Notes under the pieces: generated by a model
Databases searched by the model: none
The model's input: only the letters and a program-made list of their open reading frames with translations
What the model was told of the DNA's origin: nothing
Origin: Streptomyces sp. TLI_235
Lineage (GTDB): Bacteria > Actinomycetota > Actinomycetes > Streptomycetales > Streptomycetaceae
Length of the DNA stretch: 64,000 bases
Assembly (NCBI GenBank): GCA_002300355.1
Contig: NSGV01000001.1
Coordinates: 372,001-436,000 of the forward strand
Direction of reading: 5' to 3'
Shown here: positions 1 through 8,882 of the stretch, one piece after another
How the letters are laid out: each line of letters starts with the position of its first letter
Numbering within the stretch: the stretch's first letter is position 1
Made by a program: the position numbers and the translations under genes

Positions 1-1
1 C

Positions 2-1042
2 TTCCTGGCCCGGATGGCCGCGGACCGGTCCCTGCCCGGCCGGGCCGAGGCCCTGGAGCTTCTCTCCGCGCTGGCGATCGGCTACGACGAGGCGCACCTT
101 CCCGACGGGGTGGCCGTCGCGGCCTGGCGGCACGGGATCGCGGAACTGCGGGCCCAGGACCCGGCCGAAACGATCGCCGAGTACGACGCCTGGGTCGCCC
201 GGGCCGCCGACGAGGGCGAGCGCCGGGCCCGCGAGTTCCAGCGCAGGATGTTCGACTTCGACGGCCACCTCGCCGCGTGCGAGGCCGAACTGGCGGCCTA
301 CGACGCCGTCAGGCGGGAGGTGCCCGCGCTGGCCGCGCTGCTGGCCGACGACGAACCCGCCGTCCGGGCCGCGACCTGCCGCGTGCTGGCCTGGTTCCCC
401 GAGGAGGCCGCGGCGACCCTGCCGCAGCTGCTGGACCTCGCCGCACGCGAGCCGGTCCCGGCGGTCGCAGCCACCGCGCTGATCGCGGCCGGACTGCTCG
501 GGGACGCGGCCGTCGTGGAGCGGCTCCGGCCGTTCCTGGCCGCCCAGGACCCGGCGGTGCGCTGGGGCGCCGCGATCGGCCTCGCCCGGCTCGGCAGCAC
601 CGGTGCCGAGGCCGCCGTCGACGCGGCGGTGCTCGCCGAACTGGCCGCCGCCGAGACCGAGGAACAGGAAGGGGAGGATCTCGCGGTTCCGTTCCACGAC
701 GGAGACCTGCGCGGGTACGCCGCCCTGGCCCTCACCCAGGTCGCCGACCGCTACCCGGCCGAAGCCCTCGACGCCGTGACCACCGGCCTCGCCCTGGCCG
801 CCGGACCGGCCGCCTTCCCCGTCACCGCCGCGGCCCTCCGGCTGGCCTTCGGCGGCGGCCGGCAGGCCGCCCTCCCGCCGTTCGCCGAGCTGGACCACAG
901 CCAGCAGCGCCTGGTGACCACCCTGGCCTCGCTCGGCGACGACACCTGGTGCTGGGGCAACTTCCTGGAGATCCTGCGCGGCTGGCACATCCCCGCCGAT
1001 CGGACCGAGCTGCGCACCTACGCCGGCCTGCCCACCGCCTGA
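2..1042 (+). CDS. HEAT-repeat protein, 5' end outside window
   Basis: The reading frame is already open at the left edge, so the ATG at 14 need not be the true start and the gene is treated as partial. The protein is Ala/Leu-rich with regular helical repeats; a stretch near residues 110-215 reads as HEAT-type units (for example PAVRAATCRVLAWFP and PAVRWGAAIGLARLG). HEAT solenoids are usually protein-binding scaffolds; no catalytic motif is visible. Streptomycetes carry many such HEAT proteins of unknown role. The gene ends in front of a strong hairpin and converges with the redox operon. Confidence 0.75.
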   Translation, partial: FLARMAADRSLPGRAEALELLSALAIGYDEAHLPDGVAVAAWRHGIAELRAQDPAETIAEYDAWVARAADEGERRAREFQRRMFDFDGHLAACEAELAAYDAVRREVPALAALLADDEPAVRAATCRVLAWFPEEAAATLPQLLDLAAREPVPAVAATALIAAGLLGDAAVVERLRPFLAAQDPAVRWGAAIGLARLGSTGAEAAVDAAVLAELAAAETEEQEGEDLAVPFHDGDLRGYAALALTQVADRYPAEALDAVTTGLALAAGPAAFPVTAAALRLAFGGGRQAALPPFAELDHSQQRLVTTLASLGDDTWCWGNFLEILRGWHIPADRTELRTYAGLPTA

Positions 1043-1130
1043 GCCCGCACGCCACCGCCGGCCCCGCACCCGGGCCGGCCGGGACGCCACGGGCCACAGA
1101 CCGCTGAGCCATTGCTTGATGTGTCGCAAC

Positions 1131-1168
1131 ACTCTCCTCCTCCCCGTGCCGACGGGAAGGAGGAGAGT
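1131..1168. terminator. Hairpin between convergent genes
   Basis: Arms at 1131-1147 and 1152-1168 pair over 17 positions with a single mismatch around the 4-base loop GCCG. It lies between the plus-strand HEAT gene and the minus-strand operon end, so it can stop transcription from both sides. There is no long T-run, as is common in streptomycetes. Confidence 0.7.
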
Positions 1169-1187
1169 TGCCGCCGGGCGGTGGCGG

Positions 1188-1541
1188 TCAGCCGATCGCC
1201 GCTCCGCGGACGAAGCCGGCGAAGCGGTCGGCGAACTCGGCGCTGACGTAGAGTCTGTTGTCGTTCTGGACGAACAGGTCGAGGTGCTTCTCCAGCCAGT
1301 CCGTGAAGATCTTGCCGTTCCGGTGGTCGTCGAAGGCCTGGCGGCTCGTCCAGGCTCCCATGAAGATCACCTCGTTCTGGGTGGGCGGCGGCAGGGAGCC
1401 CGCCACCTCGGCGGTGTGCAGGCAGTACATGAGGGTGTCGGGCTCACCGTCCTTCACCTGCTGCACCAGGTCCTTCAGGGCGGCCACCGCCTCCTGCTCA
1501 CGGCCGGGCACGTACCACCACTTCGTGACGATGGAGATCAC
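1188..1541 (-). CDS. ABM-family putative quinol monooxygenase
   Basis: A 117-aa protein with the single ferredoxin-like fold typical of antibiotic biosynthesis monooxygenases: an N-terminal strand (MISIVTKWWYVPGREQEA), a helix, then strands ending in the FMGAWTS region, with the late helix DWLEKHL. Family members oxidise quinols or polyaromatic substrates without cofactor, or degrade haem. The GTG start overlaps the stop of the upstream ferritin-like gene by four bases (GTGA), which implies translational coupling. It is the last gene of the six-gene redox operon, so a role in oxidising or clearing a product of the upstream oxidoreductases is plausible, but the substrate cannot be told from sequence. 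Confidence 0.8.
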   Translation of the reverse strand: MISIVTKWWYVPGREQEAVAALKDLVQQVKDGEPDTLMYCLHTAEVAGSLPPPTQNEVIFMGAWTSRQAFDDHRNGKIFTDWLEKHLDLFVQNDNRLYVSAEFADRFAGFVRGAAIG

Positions 1542-2710
1542 CGGTCCTGCCCTCCTCGGCCCTCGACGCGCTGGACGAGCTTGTCCCGGTCTCCGCCCGG
1601 TGGCACGTAGGAGAACCGGGGGCAGAGCGTGTGCCCGGGCTTCGCCGGGTTCGGGATGCGCATCAGGGCGGTGGCCGCGTTCTTCAGCGCGTACATGGCG
1701 TGGACGGCCAGTCGCAGCGCCGGCCGGCCCCGGTCGGCGTACCGGTCGAGCGGGTCGACGACCTCCTTCGGCTCGCCCGCGAAGGCGAGGTAGACGTCGT
1801 CGACGAGCTGCGAGTACGCCAGGTCGAAGGCGTCCAGGGCGGAGCCTTCGGGGCTGTCGTCGGAGTCGCCGTTGCGCGGGGTGTACAGGGCCGGCTGGAC
1901 GGCGGTGTAGTCGACCAGCAGCATGGCTCCCTCGGGGTTCTGGTCGGCCAGCTGGTCGGTGCGGAACCGGCGGCCGGTCTGGAGTTCGCGGAAGCGGGCG
2001 TAGTGGGAGTACATCTGCCAGCCGGAGCCGAGCCGGTCCGCGTCGGTGACGGTCTTCGCGGGCCGGTGCAGGCAGTCCTCGGGCAGGCCCTCGCCCTGGT
2101 CGATGATCTTCAGGACGGCCTCGCGGGCGGTGGCGCGGTCCTTCACCTCGATGAGGTGGCCGGCGCCGCCGTAGTAGTCGCTGTCCGGGATCTGGCGGAC
2201 GGACGCGAAGACGCCGTCCGGGCAGATCGCGGGGTCCTTCAGGGCCGCGTCGACCGCGTCGTAGAACTCGCCGATGGTGCGGAACCCGCCCGCCTTCGCG
2301 GGAATGGCGTCGAGGGTGGCGGCGCCGTGCAGCGGGTGCTCGATCCGGACGAAGCCGTCCACGGCGCGGGGCGTGAGCGGGAGCAGTTCGAGCGTGCCGA
2401 TGCCGGAGATCAGCGGGCTGTCCAGCGGGTAGGCGGGGATCGGGCTGAGGTTCCTGCGGCCCTGGAACTCGACCGGCTCGGGGCTGGGGATCTCCCCGAG
2501 GGCGTTGAGGACGTTGGCGGCGAGCGTCATGTGGAGCATCTCCTCCATGACCACGCTGCGGATCGTCTGCGCCGCGTCGGTGTTGCGGCCGTCCTCGATG
2601 GAGTACAGCGCGGTGAGGTAGACCGGGACGGTGCTGAGCTCCAGTCCGACGGCCAGTTGCAGGGCGGCCTTGAGGTCCCTGAGGGTGGTGATCCTGGTGG
2701 GCTCGGTCAT
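1538..2710 (-). CDS. Ferritin-like (VioB-type) domain protein
   Basis: A 390-aa protein whose N-terminal 160 residues form a ferritin-like helical bundle: VGLELSTVPVYL (first helix with the ligand Glu) and VVMEEMLHMTLAANVLNAL (EExxH metal-ligand helix). This resembles the ferritin-like domain of iminophenyl-pyruvate dimer synthase VioB of the violacein and rebeccamycin pathways, although no full VioB is present. The C-terminal half is not recognised. The ATG overlaps the GMC oxidoreductase stop (ATGA), so the two are translated as a coupled pair. Probable non-haem di-iron enzyme or metal-binding partner; the reaction is unknown. Confidence 0.75.
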   Translation of the reverse strand: MTEPTRITTLRDLKAALQLAVGLELSTVPVYLTALYSIEDGRNTDAAQTIRSVVMEEMLHMTLAANVLNALGEIPSPEPVEFQGRRNLSPIPAYPLDSPLISGIGTLELLPLTPRAVDGFVRIEHPLHGAATLDAIPAKAGGFRTIGEFYDAVDAALKDPAICPDGVFASVRQIPDSDYYGGAGHLIEVKDRATAREAVLKIIDQGEGLPEDCLHRPAKTVTDADRLGSGWQMYSHYARFRELQTGRRFRTDQLADQNPEGAMLLVDYTAVQPALYTPRNGDSDDSPEGSALDAFDLAYSQLVDDVYLAFAGEPKEVVDPLDRYADRGRPALRLAVHAMYALKNAATALMRIPNPAKPGHTLCPRFSYVPPGGDRDKLVQRVEGRGGQDR

Positions 2711-4698
2711 GCGTCCTTCCCCTTCAGCTGCTCGGCGATCCGGTCGCCGGTTCGGATGGCCAGCGCGGTCATGGTGAGCGTGGGGTTGGAGGTGCCCAGG
2801 GTCGGCATGCTGCCGCAGCCGACGATGTAGAGGTTGGGCAGGTCGTGGCTGCGCTGGTGGCTGTCGACCACGGAGGTGGTCGGGTCGGTGCCCATCCGGT
2901 GGGTGCCGACGACGTGTCCCGCACCGCGTACCCAGTAGGTCACGCCGTCGTGGGTGACGGCCGACGGGTCGTTCGGGTCGTAGTGGGTGTAGTCGCCGGG
3001 CCGGTACTCGGGGCGCCGGACCTTGTCCCCGATGCCGAGCTGGGTGAACAGCTGCCGGCTCGCCTCCGCGGCCCAGGGCAGCGAGGCCCGCACGTAGGGC
3101 GAGAGGTCGTAGTGGATGACGGGTCGGTGGTTGCCGAGCCCGTCCTTGTAGCGGTCGTCGATGGTGATCCGGTTGGTCGGTTCGGGATCCTGCTCCAGCT
3201 CCCAGGCGATCCGGAACTGGCGGGGAAGGATCTCGCCGAGCCGCTTGCGCAGTTCCTTGCCGTAGAGCCCCACCTGCCCGCTCTGCCCGCCGCCGACCAG
3301 GTCGTGGACGGTGTCGTAGGGGGCGTTCTCCGGGAAGTTCCAGCCCCAGTTGCCGATCTCGACGCGGAAGGCGGTGCGCTCCGAGCGGAAGGTGCCGTCC
3401 CGGAAGGCGGGGATTCCGCTGGTCGAACCGGGGCCGCGGAAGGCGCCGACGCTGTCCTCCAGCAGGCCCCAGGTGATCAGCAGCGGATGGTCCATCAGGT
3501 TGCGGCCGACCTGGTCGCTGTTGTTGGCGGCACCGGAGGCGAGCAGCAGGGTGGCGTTCTCGATGGCGTTGGCGGCCAGCACGTAGGTGTCGGCGGTGAC
3601 GGTGTGCTCCACCGGCGCTCTGCCGTCGTCGGAGTACGTCTGGTAGGTGAGTCCGGTGACCGTCCCCGTCCCGCCGTTCTGCTGGGTGTGCCGGACGCGG
3701 GAGACCACGCACTGGCTGCGGATGGCGACCCTGGCCTTGCGGGGGCCGCCGTCAACCGGGTCCCGGTCCGGGTACTTGACGATCAGTTCGTAGAGCGTCT
3801 TGAGCGCGTTGTACTTGGCCTGGACGGGGCAGATCGGGATGCAGCTGGAGTTTCCCTCGCAGCGCTGCCCGTGGTCGAAGTTCCCGACCGCGCCGATTAC
3901 CTGGTAGCCCTTGGACGGCTGGGAGTTTCGGCCGACCGGGGTGTTGCTGAGCTCGATGGGGAAGGCGTGCGGCCTGCCGTGGTCGTCGATCAGCTCGACC
4001 ACCAGACCCGCGGACTTCTTGGCCAGGTACTGGTCGAGGTAGCTGCTGGGGATCCGCTCCATCGGGAAGTGGTAGTCCCCGTCGGGGAACTTCTTGGTGT
4101 CGGCGCTCTTGAAGAACCGCTTCGGGTCGCCGCCGATGCCGGGGTAGACCTGGTCCTCGACGTTGGCCGAGACGCCGATGATCTCCCACTCGGCCCGCTC
4201 GTAGTAGGGCTTCAGGTCCTCGTAGCCCAACGGCCAGTTCACGCTGCGCCGGTACGCGTCCCACATCCGGAAGTCGTTGGGGAGCATCCGCAGGCAGGTG
4301 CCGAGCCAGTGCAGCGTGGTGCCGCCGAGGGATCGGGTGTAGTCGCTGCCGAAAGGCAGCGGGCCCATCTGGACGAAGTAGCCGCTGTCGCTGGGCACTC
4401 TGGTCCCGCCGTCGTCGCCCATGATCGGCCGGCCGATGTCGAGGACGTCCGGCTGCGGTGCGGAACTGCTTGCGGGGTAGGGCGAGTTCGGGACCTTGGC
4501 GACCGTCTCCTGGTACGCGTCCACATAGGTGTCGTACTTGTCGGCGCTCATCGCGGTAGCCCGGCCGGCCTCCAGGATGAGGATGCGGGGGTGTCGGGGC
4601 GGGGTCTGGGCGGCGGCCTTCTCGATGACCGTCTTGGTGAGCGTGGCCGCGGAGATGCCGCCGCCGACGATGACGATGTCGTAGTCGTTGGTTTCCAT
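2707..4698 (-). CDS. GMC-family FAD dehydrogenase with Fe-S cysteine motif
   Basis: A 663-aa glucose-methanol-choline oxidoreductase. The dinucleotide fold is at the N-terminus (IVIVGGGISAAT, residues 9-19). The C-terminal signature HVVGTHRMG with NPTLT supplies the catalytic His (about H595) and Asn (about N638). Residues C280, C286 and C290 form Cx5CxxxC, the same spacing as the 3Fe-4S ligands in the catalytic subunit of bacterial FAD-glucose dehydrogenase. The adjacent upstream gene encodes the matching small-subunit type, so the two probably form one complex. No signal peptide or Tat motif is present, so it should act in the cytoplasm, unlike the classical periplasmic enzymes. SD GAGGAAC precedes the ATG. 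The substrate is unknown. Confidence 0.88.
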   Translation of the reverse strand: METNDYDIVIVGGGISAATLTKTVIEKAAAQTPPRHPRILILEAGRATAMSADKYDTYVDAYQETVAKVPNSPYPASSSAPQPDVLDIGRPIMGDDGGTRVPSDSGYFVQMGPLPFGSDYTRSLGGTTLHWLGTCLRMLPNDFRMWDAYRRSVNWPLGYEDLKPYYERAEWEIIGVSANVEDQVYPGIGGDPKRFFKSADTKKFPDGDYHFPMERIPSSYLDQYLAKKSAGLVVELIDDHGRPHAFPIELSNTPVGRNSQPSKGYQVIGAVGNFDHGQRCEGNSSCIPICPVQAKYNALKTLYELIVKYPDRDPVDGGPRKARVAIRSQCVVSRVRHTQQNGGTGTVTGLTYQTYSDDGRAPVEHTVTADTYVLAANAIENATLLLASGAANNSDQVGRNLMDHPLLITWGLLEDSVGAFRGPGSTSGIPAFRDGTFRSERTAFRVEIGNWGWNFPENAPYDTVHDLVGGGQSGQVGLYGKELRKRLGEILPRQFRIAWELEQDPEPTNRITIDDRYKDGLGNHRPVIHYDLSPYVRASLPWAAEASRQLFTQLGIGDKVRRPEYRPGDYTHYDPNDPSAVTHDGVTYWVRGAGHVVGTHRMGTDPTTSVVDSHQRSHDLPNLYIVGCGSMPTLGTSNPTLTMTALAIRTGDRIAEQLKGKDA

Positions 4699-4712
4699 GG
4701 CGTTCCTCGGAC

Positions 4713-5195
4713 TCAGAAGACGGGCAGGGAGGGCGGTTCCGCCCAGGAGCCGAAGCCGGGCGGCTTGGCGCCCATGGGGTGGGCTCCGGCGGCGGCCCAG
4801 GCCAGGCCCTCGCGGTAGGCCTGCGGGGAGACGACGTGCTCGACGTCGTCGGCGGTCGATCCGTTGATGTCGCGGTATCGGCCGGAGAGCGGGTACCAGC
4901 TGCCGAGGTACCAGAGCTTGATCAGGCTGACGACGACCGGCGAGTAGCGCGGGTTCTCGACGACCTGCCTCCGCAGGGCCTCGCCGTCGTGGTTCTTCCG
5001 GTCGGCGGCGAGGGCTTCGGCCGCGGCCTGGAACAGGTGCCCGGCCTCGCGTTCGCCGATGAGCCGCAGCAGGGTGGTGTAGTAGGTCTCGATCAGGCCG
5101 GTGCCGGCCAGCTCCGCCCTGTCGTAGCCGGTCAGGGCCACGGAGAGTTCGGTGAAGATCTGTTGGGGGCTGGCGGTCGGTGTGCCGTTGGCCAT
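4713..5195 (-). CDS. Sorbitol/glucose dehydrogenase-type small subunit
   Basis: A 160-aa protein matching the small subunit of membrane FAD-dependent sorbitol/fructose-type dehydrogenases (FAD-SLDH family): FTELSVALTGYDRAEL near the N-terminus, the LIKLWYLGSWY segment, and the characteristic C-terminal PPGFGSWAEPP. In studied complexes the small subunit is needed for folding of the catalytic subunit and carries the twin-arginine signal that exports both. Here the N-terminus has no RR motif or hydrophobic stretch, so export is not expected. It sits 14 bases upstream of the GMC gene, consistent with being its partner. Start ATG with GGGAG about 7 bases upstream. Confidence 0.82.
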   Translation of the reverse strand: MANGTPTASPQQIFTELSVALTGYDRAELAGTGLIETYYTTLLRLIGEREAGHLFQAAAEALAADRKNHDGEALRRQVVENPRYSPVVVSLIKLWYLGSWYPLSGRYRDINGSTADDVEHVVSPQAYREGLAWAAAGAHPMGAKPPGFGSWAEPPSLPVF

Positions 5196-5217
5196 GGGTT
5201 GCTCCCGGGATCGCGGG

Positions 5218-6678
5218 TCAGCAGAGGGTGCGGTTGATCGGGCTCAGGTCGAGCGGGCGGCTGAGGTCCGGTTCGAAGGTCGAGTCGACCGACTGCTGGA
5301 AGCGGAAGAAGCCGGTGGGGTCGGCGGCCGCCTTGACGGCCCTCAGCCGGGCCAGGTTGTCGCCGTAGTAGGCCACGGCCCAGTCCTTCTGCAGCGGGTC
5401 GATGTAGTTGACGTAGGCGCCGTGGAAGTCGGCGCTGAGCGCCTCGCCGAAGTCGAAGGCCCACTCCACGCTGGTGCGGGTGTCGGCCGGGTCGGTCCAG
5501 ATGGCCTTGAGTTCGAAGATGTAGCGCTTGTCGCGGTGCGGGTAGGCCCCGTGGTCGTCGCCGTCCGGGTGGCGGACCTTGCCGCGGCCGTGGGTCCACA
5601 CGACGAAGCTGTCGGGCGAGGGCGCGCTCTCCATCGCGTCCTTGACGGCCTCGATCATGTCGCTGTGCCAGCCGCTCTCGCCGATCATTCCGGAGCGGAT
5701 GTAGGCCTGGCGGTCGCCGACCAGGGTGGAGCGGCCGATGGTGGCCTCCCAGGTCGGCAGCGGCATCGAGTAGATGCTCGCGTTGAAGGGCTTGAGCCGC
5801 AGCATCGGCTGCAGCAGGTCGACGCCGTCGGCGTACTCCCCGTTGAAGACCGGGGTGATCCGGAAGGTGGGGATCTTCCGGGTCGGCTCGGCCGGGTCGG
5901 GGTCGCGGCCGACGTAGCCGTAGGCGGCCATCGCCTGGGGGACGTCCTCGGCCCACGCGTCGTAGGCGGCGATGACCTCCTGGGCGCGCTCCAGCGGGTA
6001 GGACAGCTCGCCGCCCATGACGGTGGCGGCCGCGGGTGTGTGCAGCTGGAGGGTCATCTCGACGGCGACTCCGAAGTTGCCGCCGCCTCCGCCGCGGCAG
6101 GCCCAGAACAGGTCCCGGTCGGCCTCGTCGGGGGCGTCGGCGGTCAGGGTGCGCAGGCGGCCCGCGGCGTCGACCAGCTTGATCTCGGTGACGTTGTCGC
6201 TGCCCAGTCCGTAGGAGCGGGAGACGAAGCTGTAGCCGCCGCCCTGCAGGAAACCGGGCAGGCCGACGGTCAGGCAGCCGCCGCCGATCGGGATCAGCGG
6301 GGTGGCGTTGCGGGCGACGTACCCGTACACGTCGCTCCAGATGGCGCCCATCTGGACCCGCAGCCGCTTGCTGTCCCGGTCCAGCGTGATGGCCTTCATC
6401 AGCCCGAGGTCCAGCACGACGCCGCCCCGGTTGAGGCAGTACCCGGCGGCGCTGTGGCCGCCGCCGCGTACGGTCATCGGCAGTTCGAGCTCCCGGGCGA
6501 ACGCGATCGCCCGGGTGACGTCGGCGACCGAGTTGGCGCGCACCACGTAGGCCGGGGGCGTCCGGGTCCGGCCGTTGTCGATCTCCATCGCCTTGGCGTA
6601 GTCGGGGCTGCCCGGCTCGCAGACGTACCCGCTGAGGTGCCGGGCGAGATCGTTGACGGCCCGCTGGTGGAGGCTCAC
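5218..6678 (-). CDS. FAD-linked oxidoreductase, BBE/PCMH type
   Basis: A 486-aa protein with an FAD_binding_4 (PCMH) domain followed by a substrate domain and a C-terminal berberine-bridge-like segment (YGDNLARLRAVKAAADPTGFFRF). The motif VRGGGHS places H75 for 8-alpha-histidyl flavin, and GGGCLTVG gives C135, so bicovalent FAD attachment is predicted. Such enzymes oxidise sugars, alkaloids or polyketides and usually reduce O2 to H2O2. The GTG start lies two bases after the peroxidase stop, so it is coupled to the DyP peroxidase, which could use the peroxide produced. No signal peptide is visible. Confidence 0.88.
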   Translation of the reverse strand: MSLHQRAVNDLARHLSGYVCEPGSPDYAKAMEIDNGRTRTPPAYVVRANSVADVTRAIAFARELELPMTVRGGGHSAAGYCLNRGGVVLDLGLMKAITLDRDSKRLRVQMGAIWSDVYGYVARNATPLIPIGGGCLTVGLPGFLQGGGYSFVSRSYGLGSDNVTEIKLVDAAGRLRTLTADAPDEADRDLFWACRGGGGGNFGVAVEMTLQLHTPAAATVMGGELSYPLERAQEVIAAYDAWAEDVPQAMAAYGYVGRDPDPAEPTRKIPTFRITPVFNGEYADGVDLLQPMLRLKPFNASIYSMPLPTWEATIGRSTLVGDRQAYIRSGMIGESGWHSDMIEAVKDAMESAPSPDSFVVWTHGRGKVRHPDGDDHGAYPHRDKRYIFELKAIWTDPADTRTSVEWAFDFGEALSADFHGAYVNYIDPLQKDWAVAYYGDNLARLRAVKAAADPTGFFRFQQSVDSTFEPDLSRPLDLSPINRTLC

Positions 6679-6680
6679 GG

Positions 6681-8294
6681 TCAGGCCCCGTTCCCGGCCG
6701 GCTCCACCACGGTGCCGAACCTCGTCAGGGCGCTCAGGCTCGGCACGAAGAAGTACTCGCCGCCGCGCATGGTCACCCACTGGCCGACCCGCTTCGGGAA
6801 GAACGGGTCCGTCGGCACCGGCGGTTCCTTCGAGAAGTCCAGCTGGTTGTGCGAGCCGTACACCTTGGGCCAGGGCTGCTCGACCGCCTTGTCCCGGGAC
6901 TCCCCGGAGGGCAGTTGGCCGATCACCGCGTCCAGGCCGGTGGCGGGGCGCAGGAAGTCCTCGAAGTTCGACCAGAGCGCCTGGATGAACTCGAACTGGT
7001 CCGGGATGCTGCTCTGCGCGCACAGGAACAGCAGTCCCACGGTGTCGGTGGGGGCGGGGTCCAGTGTCACCGGGCCGTAGCTGATGCCCCGTCGGGCGAT
7101 GCGCTGGGCCCGTTCCTGGGTGAGCGGCACCCCGAACTGGCGCTGCTTGTCGCCGCGCGGGTTGACCTTGCGGGCGTGGGCCGCGAGGGGGCAGCGCACC
7201 CCGTCGACGTCGCCGTCGTAGGTGAAGTTGTTCGGCAGTGAGGACAGCCCCGGCACCTGCTGGTCCACCACCGGGGTCCCGTCCTTGAACCGGCCGACCA
7301 TGTAGGCGCCGGCCAGGGCGATGTCGGCGTCCGTGGGTTCCTGCGCCTTGGGGTCGGTCTGCTTCGCGATCTCCTGCCCCAGGGCCTTCTCGTCGCCGCG
7401 GAAGCCCGGCACGTCCTGCTCCAGCTTGCGGTACACGAAGTAGGAGCCGTAGCCGTCGCTCCCGCCCGCCGGGTCCTTGACCAGCACCTGGTCCAGCGGC
7501 GCGCTCGGGTCGTAGCTGTCGATGCCGCCGTTGCCCGTCCTGGCCTGCTCGATGTCCCGGGCGAAGAAGAGCGGCTGGCTCACGCCGTCCGCGAAGCCGA
7601 AGTGCTCGTGCACCGTCCCGGTGGGGCTCGGGTTGCCCTGGGCGTCGAAGCGCATGGCGGTGCCGGTCTCCTCGGCGACCGTGGCGCCGATCGCCGCGAG
7701 CTGCTGCGTCAGCTCCGCCACCAGCGGGTCGATGCGCAGGACCGGATCGTCGTCGGCGACGATGACGAGGGCGTGCAGGGTGGCCTGGAAGGTGGGCTCC
7801 CATGCGGTCACCGGCGGGTCGTTGAGGACCGTCACCCGGTTCTTGGCGCCGGCGGCGAAGGACGGGTCGTCCGGCGTGAGGTCCGTGCCGAGCCGGAGGT
7901 CCCGGTACCCGGCGGCCGAGACCATCGCGCCGACGAAGACGGAGCTGGCGGAGAGGACCATCGCCGTCCGGTCGGCGGGGGTGATCGCGCCGTTCTGCGC
8001 GATCGTCCTCAGCGTGTCCCGGTAGCCGTTCGCCTCCTCGTACTGTGTCAGGGCCGAGGTGATGTACGTGGGCTGGGCCAGCGAGGCCAGCCACTGCCGC
8101 GCCTTCCGCCGGTCGTCGGGGCTCGCGACGGCGAAGGTGATGAACAGGTGGCGGCTGTGGTCGCGGCCGTGGCTCTTGAGGATGTTGCCCTGCATGTCAC
8201 CCAGGGCGGCCCGGACGGCCTCCTGGGTGTTGCGGGTCGGGGGGATGGTCGGCAGGTCCGGATCGATCGCGGTCTGCTTCAGGTCGATGCCCAT
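6681..8294 (-). CDS. Dye-decolorising (DyP-type) haem peroxidase
   Basis: A 537-aa DyP peroxidase. The opening MQGNILKSHGRDHSRHLFITF is typical of the larger class. The GxxDG motif is GFADG at 233-237 (catalytic D236), and the proximal haem ligand is H373 in CPLAAHARKVNP. The frame runs further upstream, but the start at 8294 has GGTGGGG just before it and gives the usual family N-terminus. There is no Tat signal, so the enzyme should be cytoplasmic. As first gene of the operon it is placed to consume H2O2 made by the flavin oxidoreductases encoded downstream, or to oxidise the same substrate. Confidence 0.9.
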   Translation of the reverse strand: MGIDLKQTAIDPDLPTIPPTRNTQEAVRAALGDMQGNILKSHGRDHSRHLFITFAVASPDDRRKARQWLASLAQPTYITSALTQYEEANGYRDTLRTIAQNGAITPADRTAMVLSASSVFVGAMVSAAGYRDLRLGTDLTPDDPSFAAGAKNRVTVLNDPPVTAWEPTFQATLHALVIVADDDPVLRIDPLVAELTQQLAAIGATVAEETGTAMRFDAQGNPSPTGTVHEHFGFADGVSQPLFFARDIEQARTGNGGIDSYDPSAPLDQVLVKDPAGGSDGYGSYFVYRKLEQDVPGFRGDEKALGQEIAKQTDPKAQEPTDADIALAGAYMVGRFKDGTPVVDQQVPGLSSLPNNFTYDGDVDGVRCPLAAHARKVNPRGDKQRQFGVPLTQERAQRIARRGISYGPVTLDPAPTDTVGLLFLCAQSSIPDQFEFIQALWSNFEDFLRPATGLDAVIGQLPSGESRDKAVEQPWPKVYGSHNQLDFSKEPPVPTDPFFPKRVGQWVTMRGGEYFFVPSLSALTRFGTVVEPAGNGA

Positions 8295-8882
8295 GCGCCC
8301 CACCATGGCGCGGGGCACCGCCGACCGGAGCACGGCGACACGCGCCCCCACGACACGTGCGAGGGGCAGCAGAATGGTTTCCACGTGCGGTTTTGTTTGG
8401 GTACGACGGATGGGAAGATCTGACGCACCATCACTCACGTGGCGCAGCTCGCGGGCCTTCGGGCCCGCGACGCGCCGCGCTACCGTCCGCCCCGTGAGTG
8501 AGTACGTGCGCCTCCCGTTCCGAAACGGGGATCGGCGCCGCCGGTGTGCCGCTGCACGACGTCGCCGACCGAGGTTCAGGGCTGCCGTGTGCGGAGCGTG
8601 AGGACGGGACGGGGTCACACAGCGTCAACAGTCCCCGGGGTCCGCCCATGCAGGTTGCGCCCGGGGCCTGGTGTGCCAGGCTGGAAGTACCCGGATTCAG
8701 ACGGCCGTCGGCATGCAACTCGGCCGTCGCGTTTCCCATTTGACCGGGTCCGATCCGCCGGTGCATCGCCCAGGGCCACCGTGTCAGGTGTGTGTGCGGC
8801 GACCTCGCGCGTGCGGCGGCCTTGCGCGTGCGGCGGCCTCGTCCTCCGGGTCCGGTCGTTCTCTGATCACGAGGAGAGCGCT
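8295..8882. other. Divergent control region between two operons
   Basis: 588 bases separate the minus-strand redox operon from the plus-strand DUF6603-type gene set. No convincing gene was found. A small inverted repeat GCCTGG/CCAGGC lies at 8666-8671 and 8676-8681, and a 17-base tandem repeat sits at 8790-8840. The region must hold promoters for both directions; no clear -10/-35 pair could be assigned by eye. Confidence 0.6.
8790..8840 (+). repeat. 17-base tandem repeat, about three units
   Basis: Units start at 8790, 8807 and 8824. The last two are almost identical (GCGCGTGCGGCGGCCT core), and the first is diverged (GTGTGTGCGGCGACCTC). The array ends about 40 bases before the GTG of the 88-aa gene, so it lies in the leader or promoter of the large plus-strand operon and could be a regulator-binding array. 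Confidence 0.6.
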
